DNA from: Streptosporangium amethystogenes
GTDB taxonomy: Bacteria; Actinomycetota; Actinomycetes; Streptosporangiales; Streptosporangiaceae
NCBI RefSeq assembly: GCF_000721075.1
Contig: NZ_JOEQ01000005.1
Location: forward strand, 620,001 to 684,000
Direction: 5' to 3'
Length of the DNA stretch: 64,000 nt
Positions 59,360-64,000 of the stretch are shown one piece after another (within the stretch, counting starts at the first letter, position 1; each line of letters begins with the position of its first letter). Under the pieces are notes generated by a model. It ran no database searches. It was not told where the DNA came from and saw nothing but the letters and a program-made list of their open reading frames with translations. The translations under genes were made by a program, and so were the position numbers.

Positions 59360-60067
59360 TCAGAGAAGCGCCCCCGGTTTGAACACGCCCGACAGGGCCG
59401 CCGCGAGCACGCTGCCCCAGATCACCCAGACATAGGGCAGGCACCCGTCGACGGAGCCACGCAACGTGCGTTCCACCTCCGGAGTCGAGCCCGTGGTGAC
59501 AAGGGTGCCGAAGGCGGGGCCGAAGGTGCGGAGCTTGAGCCGGATGCCCAGTCCGGCCGCGAGGGCCAGCGCGTAGAGCAGCAGCTTGGCCCCCAGCCAT
59601 CGGGGGTTCGTGTCCACCCCGAACGGACGGTCGGCCAGCAGGGTGTAGCCCGCCGCCCCGACGATCGCGGTGACCAGTGCGATCCGGATCGCCCAGTCGG
59701 CCTGCCGTACCCGGGGGAATCGGCCGTGGGTGCGGTGGTCGGCCACGGTCAGCACCAGCCAGAGGGCGGCGAAGGCCCAGACGAGCAGGACCGACCAAAG
59801 TGGGAAGAGACGCACGCCGAAGAGTTCGGCCCCGTGCGGTTCGAGCGCCATGAGCGTCACCCCGCTGGGCAGGAAGAGCACCAGGCAGATCTTCGGGCCG
59901 AGGTCCAGGCCGCTCATGATCTTCAGTGCGGTGGCGCGAGCGGCGGGGGTCAGTGCCGGATTCAGCACGGATCTGCTGGAGTAGAAGACGCCCAGGTCCC
60001 CGCCCAGCCAGAAGACGAACAGCACCAGGTGGAGCACGATCCACCAGCCGTGCGGATGAGGTCCCAC
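59360..60067 (-). CDS. CopD/DUF2269-like integral membrane protein
   Basis: The 235-residue protein has about six helices, beginning HGWWIVLHLVLFVFWLGGDL, with a conserved His in the first and SSRSVLNPALTPAARATALK in the loop. The H-x-x-x-x-x-x-x-WLG pattern is typical of copper-resistance CopD or related haem-protein membrane families. The function is unproven. It is convergent with iclR. Confidence 0.75.
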   Translation of the reverse strand: MGPHPHGWWIVLHLVLFVFWLGGDLGVFYSSRSVLNPALTPAARATALKIMSGLDLGPKICLVLFLPSGVTLMALEPHGAELFGVRLFPLWSVLLVWAFAALWLVLTVADHRTHGRFPRVRQADWAIRIALVTAIVGAAGYTLLADRPFGVDTNPRWLGAKLLLYALALAAGLGIRLKLRTFGPAFGTLVTTGSTPEVERTLRGSVDGCLPYVWVIWGSVLAAALSGVFKPGALL

Positions 60068-60221
60068 TCAACACTCCCTTATTTATCGATTTCGGAACGA
60101 AGTTACAGTGTCCGAAACAGGATGGGAAAGGGGACTCGTGGGTCTCGGAGGTCCCTCCATGAACGATGCCGCCGGGGCGTCTCCGCCCGGCGGCACCGTT
60201 CAGGTCCGATGGAGCTTCGGG

Positions 60222-61205
60222 TCAGGAGTTCGGGATGACCGCCGCGAGCGGCAGGCTGCCACCGAGGACGACGTTGGCCTTGCTGCCGCACGTCGAGAGG
60301 TTGTCGGAGTTGGTGCAGTAGTGGGAGGCGGTGTAGGAGCCGGTCGCGAGGTCCCGCGCCCAGGTCGAGGCGAAGTCCCGCAGCCAGGAGGTCTGCTGGG
60401 GGTTGGGTGAGCAGGTGGCGCCGAGGATGCCGATCGTGTCGGTGTTCTCGCCCTCGGAGTCGATGTGGCAGCTGCCACCGGAGGGGACGCCCAGGGTGTA
60501 CTTGGTCCACACGAGCTGGATGCCGACGAAGTTCGACCCGAGCGCCGCCAGCGCGCCGAAGGAGTTGTTGAACAGGTTGATGACGCTCGGCCGCGCCGCG
60601 ATCTGCAGGACGGGGCGGGTGTTGCCGGCCGAGACGGCGAGGAGGTTCTGGGTGAAGTCCGAGGCGGCCACCGCGTCGAAGAGGATCGCGCCCTTCAGGT
60701 TCTGGTAGCCGTTGCCGGCCAGGCGGGCGCCGACGACGCTCGCGAAGTGGCCGCCGGCCGAGTGCCCGCCGACGATGTACTTCACCGGCAGGGCCTTGCC
60801 GTTCGGCGGGGTGATCGCGCGAGAGCTGAGCAGGTCGCCGAGCTGGTTGCCCAGCGCCGGGTTGCCGTTGCTCATGTCGGCGTCCACGCAGAACACCATG
60901 ACGCCCTTCTCGGCGATCGCCTTGCTGGTGTTGCGCAGGTGCGAGCAGTTGCGGCTGAATCCGTGCTGGGCGAGCATCAGGGCCGTGGCGGTGCCGTTCG
61001 GCAGGTACCAGGTCAGGTTGTACGAGGTTCCGGCGATGGTCGTGGACTCGGTGACACACGTGGTGGTGCTCGAGGAGTAGCCGCCGCACGCCGTGGCGGC
61101 CTGCGCGGCCGGGGCGGCCATGATCGTGGTCGTCAGAAGCATGCCGATCACGGCGGCGAACGCGACCATGATCCTCCGCGGACGTCTGTTGACGTTGACC
61201 TTCAC
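60222..61205 (-). CDS. Secreted alpha/beta hydrolase (lipase/polyesterase-like)
   Basis: The 327-residue protein starts at GTG 61205 with GGGAG 6 bases upstream and has a basic N-region and hydrophobic Sec signal (MVAFAAVIGMLL..TTTIMAAPAAQA). The mature enzyme has the oxyanion segment ALMLAQHGFSRNCSH, nucleophile serine in YIVGGHSAGGHF, and six or more cysteines suggesting disulphides. It probably cleaves extracellular esters such as lipids or polyesters. Two tandem operators lie about 190 bp upstream, tying it to the island regulon. Confidence 0.82.
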   Translation of the reverse strand: MKVNVNRRPRRIMVAFAAVIGMLLTTTIMAAPAAQAATACGGYSSSTTTCVTESTTIAGTSYNLTWYLPNGTATALMLAQHGFSRNCSHLRNTSKAIAEKGVMVFCVDADMSNGNPALGNQLGDLLSSRAITPPNGKALPVKYIVGGHSAGGHFASVVGARLAGNGYQNLKGAILFDAVAASDFTQNLLAVSAGNTRPVLQIAARPSVINLFNNSFGALAALGSNFVGIQLVWTKYTLGVPSGGSCHIDSEGENTDTIGILGATCSPNPQQTSWLRDFASTWARDLATGSYTASHYCTNSDNLSTCGSKANVVLGGSLPLAAVIPNS

Positions 61206-61395
61206 TTTTCTCCCTGTGTGCTCGGTGGGGGGCGGTACCGGCCCGGCGGGGCCGGCGTGATCCGGCGATGCTCCCGAAACCCGGGGTGACGCCATCCGGC
61301 ACGGTCGTGGACGCACCGGCCGGGGCGACTGCGGGGTTAGGTCACGCCTTGATCGATGCGCGTCAAGAGACACCCCTTCACGGGTTCCGGGCAGA

Positions 61396-61439
61396 GAAAA
61401 TGGAAACGCCGTTTCGCGAAAATGGAAACGTTGTTTCGC
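61396..61439. promoter_or_regulatory. Two tandem 22-bp operator units
   Basis: Two directly adjacent 22-bp units (61396-61417, 61418-61439) differ at two positions. Each holds a palindrome: GAAACGCCGTTTC (61403-61415) and GAAACGTTGTTTC (61425-61437). The region 61206-61671 has no supported gene; it holds these sites for the secreted hydrolase promoter and the terminator at 61557. Spacing of 22 bp (two helical turns) places both on the same DNA face. Confidence 0.7.
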
Positions 61440-61556
61440 ACAGTATGTCTTCAGGCCCACGCGATGCAATGCCCGGGATTGCTTGATCTTCCGGGGAACG
61501 TTCCACCTGTCGTCCGGGACGTGGCTCGGCTCCTGGCGGGGCGGCGCGGGAACAGG

Positions 61557-61593
61557 GAAGCGGCCCACGCCGCTGGTCGGCGTGGGCCGCTTC
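61557..61593 (-). terminator. Terminator after the CBS-BON gene
   Basis: A 15-bp perfect stem (61557-61571 and 61579-61593) with a 7-base loop lies downstream of the minus-strand CBS-BON gene (ends 61672). It separates that gene from the secreted hydrolase unit. Confidence 0.75.
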
Positions 61594-61671
61594 TCCGCGC
61601 CCGCTGATGAGGGGACCGGTTCCAGGCGCCGTCGGCCTTGATCGCCGGCGTGACACCGCGGGTGGGTACTC

Positions 61672-62373
61672 CTACCCGCCCTGCCACGCGGGGGTGTCGT
61701 CCTCGTCCCACTCCAGTTCGTCGATCAGGTCGACCACCCCGTGGACCCGCAGCGCCATCCGGGCCGCGATCAGTGCGTCACTGTGCCGTGCCATGTGGCC
61801 GCTAAGCTTCGCGATGCCCTGCTTGACGGTGACCTTCACCTGGGAGGTGTCCACCCACAGGGAGTGATCGAGAACGTCCTCCCTGATCTCGCGGGCGATC
61901 TCGTCGTCCGTGCGCAGGAACACCTTGAGCAGGTCCTGACGGCTGACGATGCCCTCCAGCCTGCCCTCACGGTCGACCACCGGCAGGCGCTTGACGCCGT
62001 GCTCGTCCATCAGCCGCATCGCCGACACCACCGGGGCGTTCGGGGTGATGGTGACGGCGGGCGCGGTCATCAGCTCGGCCGCGGTGTCGCCGTGGGCCTT
62101 CTCCCTGGCGGAACGCCCCTCCCGGTTGAGCCGGTACCGCAGCCGGGCACGCAGCGGCGGCCGGTAGCCCTCGCGGTAGTACTGCTCCTTGAACTCCTCC
62201 TTGGCCAGCAGGTCCGCCTCCGAGACGACGCCGAGGACATGGTTCTCGGCGTCGACGACCGGCACCGCGCTCACTCCGTGGGCGATGAGCACCTCGGCGA
62301 CGTCCTTGAACGGCGTGCTGCCGTTGACCGACGCGACGGTTCGCGTCATGACCTCGTTCACCTTCACCCGCAT
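61672..62373 (-). CDS. CBS-pair and BON domain protein
   Basis: The 233-residue soluble protein has two CBS motifs (residues 1-60: VNEVMTRTVASVNGSTPFKD, GVSAVPVVDAENHVLGVVSE; residues about 95-155: AAELMTAPAVTITPNAPVVS, VKRLPVVDREGRLEGIVSR) and a C-terminal BON domain (VTVKQGIAKLSGHMARHSDA). Such proteins sense adenine nucleotides and are often induced in dormancy or hypoxia in actinobacteria. Monocistronic, with its own terminator. Confidence 0.92.
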   Translation of the reverse strand: MRVKVNEVMTRTVASVNGSTPFKDVAEVLIAHGVSAVPVVDAENHVLGVVSEADLLAKEEFKEQYYREGYRPPLRARLRYRLNREGRSAREKAHGDTAAELMTAPAVTITPNAPVVSAMRLMDEHGVKRLPVVDREGRLEGIVSRQDLLKVFLRTDDEIAREIREDVLDHSLWVDTSQVKVTVKQGIAKLSGHMARHSDALIAARMALRVHGVVDLIDELEWDEDDTPAWQGG

Positions 62374-62497
62374 CGTTTCCTCCTCGAAGGGGGAGCCTCT
62401 CCTCCATTGGACAGCGGGACCCGTCCGGGGGTGAGGGTCGGAAGTCCTTCATCGGTGGTCTTTCGGTCCTGATGGGGCGTTCAGCGTTCAGGTCCGA

Positions 62498-62534
62498 TTG
62501 ACAATACGCAAAGTGTGATGTGCAATATTTTGCA
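62498..62534 (+). promoter_or_regulatory. Promoter and operator of gntR-acdS
   Basis: A consensus -35 TTGACA (62498-62503) is followed 18-20 bp later by CAATAT/AATATT (-10). The dyad TGCAA-TATT-TTGCA (62521-62534) covers the -10 and touches the start codon, and no ribosome-binding site is present. This predicts a leaderless transcript whose start region is covered by the operator. Confidence 0.6.
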
Positions 62535-63229
62535 TGCCGGTCCCGAAAAGCCAAGGTCTCGTCGCCAGGTCCCTGCTGCGGGAGGACGCCTACCGCGCCC
62601 TCCGCGACGCGATCGTCGACGGCACCCTCGCGCCCGGCGAACGTCTCAACGACGCCGATCTGATCAGCTGGCTGGGTATCAGCCGCACGCCGATCCGCGA
62701 GGCACTGGCCCGTCTCGAACAGGCAGGTCTCGTGCAGACGAAACCGGGCCGCTTCACCATCGTCAGCCCGCTGGACGACAGGGAGACCCGCAACGCCCAG
62801 TCCGTCGCCGCGGCCATGCACGAACTGGCCGTGCGCGAAGCGGTGCCGGTGCTGTCGGGGGAGGAACTCGATCTGATGCGTCAGGCCAACGAGCGGTTCG
62901 CGGTGGCGCTGCGGCGCGGTGACGTCGACGGGGCGCTGGCCGCCGACGACGATTTCCACCAGGTCGCCGTCACGGCGTGCGCGAACAACGTGGTCAGGTC
63001 GGTGCTTGAGCAGGTCACCCCCGCGCTGCGCCGGGTCGAGCGGCTGCGCTTCTCCTCGCTCACCGGCCGGGGATCCGTGGAAATGCACGACGAGATCATC
63101 GCGCTGTGCGCGGCCGGGGACGCCGACGGCGCCGCGCTGGCCGCACGGGCCAACTGGCAGACCCTCGCACCACTGCTGGACTCGGCGACCGGGGACGCGG
63201 CCGGCGGCGCGTGGAGACTTTCAAGCTGA
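62534..63229 (+). CDS. GntR-family (FCD) regulator of acdS
   Basis: The 231-residue regulator has a winged helix ([40 protein letters not shown]) and an FCD domain with [12 protein letters not shown] and [14 protein letters not shown]. It lies 28 bp upstream of the ACC deaminase gene on the same strand and probably controls it. Many proteobacterial acdS genes use an Lrp regulator (AcdR) instead, so this is a different control arrangement. Confidence 0.92.
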   Translation: MPVPKSQGLVARSLLREDAYRALRDAIVDGTLAPGERLNDADLISWLGISRTPIREALARLEQAGLVQTKPGRFTIVSPLDDRETRNAQSVAAAMHELAVREAVPVLSGEELDLMRQANERFAVALRRGDVDGALAADDDFHQVAVTACANNVVRSVLEQVTPALRRVERLRFSSLTGRGSVEMHDEIIALCAAGDADGAALAARANWQTLAPLLDSATGDAAGGAWRLSS

Positions 63230-63257
63230 ATCGCCCCGGAAACTCAAGGAGCACGAC

Positions 63258-64000
63258 ATGTCCCTCGCAGACTTTCCCCGCTATCCCCTGCTGTTCGGGC
63301 CGAGCCCGGTGCACCCGCTCGACCGACTCACCGCGCACCTGGGCGGAGCGCGTATCTGGGCCAAGCGGGAGGACTGCAACAGCGGTCTCGCCTTCGGCGG
63401 CAACAAGACCCGCAAGCTGGAATATCTGATCCCCGAGGCACTCGCCCAGGGCGCCGACACCCTGGTCTCCATCGGCGGCGTGCAGTCCAACCACACCCGG
63501 CAGGTCGCGGCGGTCGCGGCCAAGCTGGGGCTGAAGGCCCTGCTGGTCCAGGAGAGCTGGGTCGACTGGCCCGACTCGGTCAACGACCGGGTCGGTAACA
63601 TCCTGCTCTCCCGGATCATGGGTGCCGAGGTGCGGCTGGTCGACGAGGGGTTCGACATCGGCTTCAGGGACAGCTGGGAGCAGGCTCTCACGGAGGTGCG
63701 CCAGGCGGGGGGCGTGCCCTACGCGATCCCGGCGGGGGCCTCCGACCACCGCCTCGGCGGCCTCGGCTTCGCCAACTGGGCCTACGAGGTCCAGCAGCAG
63801 GAGCGGGAGCTCGGCGTGTTCTTCGACACGATCATCGTCTGCAGCGTCACCGGTTCCACCCACGCCGGGATGATCGCCGGGTTCGCCGGCCAGGACCGTC
63901 CCCGCCGGGTGATCGGCATCGACGCCTCCGCCAAGATCGAGGCGACCCGGGCGCAGGTGGAGAGGATCGCCCGCGACACCGCCGAACTGATCGGTCTCGG
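63258..64000 (+). CDS. acdS: 1-aminocyclopropane-1-carboxylate deaminase (5' part)
   Basis: The window holds the first 247 or so residues of a fold-type II PLP enzyme. [40 protein letters not shown] (PLP lysine Lys50), [20 protein letters not shown] and [19 protein letters not shown] follow bacterial ACC deaminase. Residue 79 is His where Pseudomonas has Gln. The residues that separate ACC deaminase from D-cysteine desulfhydrase (around 295 and 322) lie past the window end, so the call is strong but not final. The enzyme turns the plant ethylene precursor into 2-oxobutyrate and ammonia. AAGGAG precedes the ATG by 6 bases. Confidence 0.9.
   Translation, partial: MSLADFPRYPLLFGPSPVHPLDRLTAHLGGARIWAKREDCNSGLAFGGNKTRKLEYLIPEALAQGADTLVSIGGVQSNHTRQVAAVAAKLGLKALLVQESWVDWPDSVNDRVGNILLSRIMGAEVRLVDEGFDIGFRDSWEQALTEVRQAGGVPYAIPAGASDHRLGGLGFANWAYEVQQQERELGVFFDTIIVCSVTGSTHAGMIAGFAGQDRPRRVIGIDASAKIEATRAQVERIARDTAELIGL

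Overview
The window is a 64 kb piece of an actinobacterial chromosome. The evidence is high G+C throughout (about 70% by eye), strong third-position G/C bias, many 4-bp ATGA/GTGA gene overlaps, GTG starts, and actinobacterial markers: a mycobacterial-type integration host factor (mIHF), RamB, glucosyl-3-phosphoglycerate synthase, a FolP2-type paralogue and a Ser/Thr kinase with a Pro/Ser/Thr tail. A Streptosporangiaceae-like soil actinomycete is my best guess (inference only). No rRNA, tRNA, CRISPR array or intact insertion sequence was found.

Positions 1-31000 look like ordinary core/accessory chromosome: a LysR regulator, FolP2, a PLP-dependent lyase, a TetR, a two-component system divergent from a LolA-like/ABC exporter operon, a YcnI copper-protein pair, a three-gene ABC-2 exporter with a probable CTG start, an esterase, a Ser/Thr kinase, a lone ABC ATPase, HU, mIHF, isocitrate lyase (aceA) divergent from ramB, a CHAT-like protein that seems to lack its catalytic dyad, gpgS, an acyl-CoA dehydrogenase, a TetR/MFS efflux pair with a 34-bp palindromic operator, two decayed gene remnants and a methyltransferase.

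Positions 31300-61500 form a catabolic island. Its core is a tightly overlapping minus-strand operon (46808 down to 38585): two-domain nitrilase-like amidohydrolase, RCCR/bilin-reductase-like protein, chlorophyllase-like hydrolase, PaO-like Rieske oxygenase, second bilin-reductase-like protein, 307-aa protein of unknown function, SDR closely resembling plant chlorophyll b reductase (NOL/NYC1), membrane protein, and maleate isomerase-family enzyme. A second, secreted chlorophyllase-like hydrolase follows downstream. Together these resemble the plant chlorophyll breakdown route (b reductase, chlorophyllase, pheophorbide a oxygenase, red chlorophyll catabolite reductase). I propose, as inference, a bacterial chlorophyll or related tetrapyrrole degradation system. 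Flanking genes fit uptake and downstream use: a Dpp-type ABC importer, two aldehyde dehydrogenases, an acyl-CoA dehydrogenase-like flavoprotein, a flavin reductase fused to a degenerate HMG-CoA-lyase-like domain, CaiB-type CoA transferase, HMG-CoA lyase, isochorismatase-type amidase, and a secreted lipase/polyesterase.

The island has its own regulatory signals. GAAAC-N3-GTTTC palindromes or close variants occur at 34711, 36340, 46836, 58308 and twice at 61403-61437, near an IclR gene at 58453. TTGTATGCAA decamers at 31294, 37327 and 37379 probably belong to the GntR at 31364. A promoter module of about 75 bp is repeated at 34699 and 46824. The island also carries decayed genes: a polyesterase, an acyl-CoA synthetase and a luciferase-like monooxygenase tail.

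The right edge holds a CopD-like membrane protein, the secreted hydrolase, a CBS-BON protein, and a GntR regulator followed by ACC deaminase (acdS), which runs off the window.
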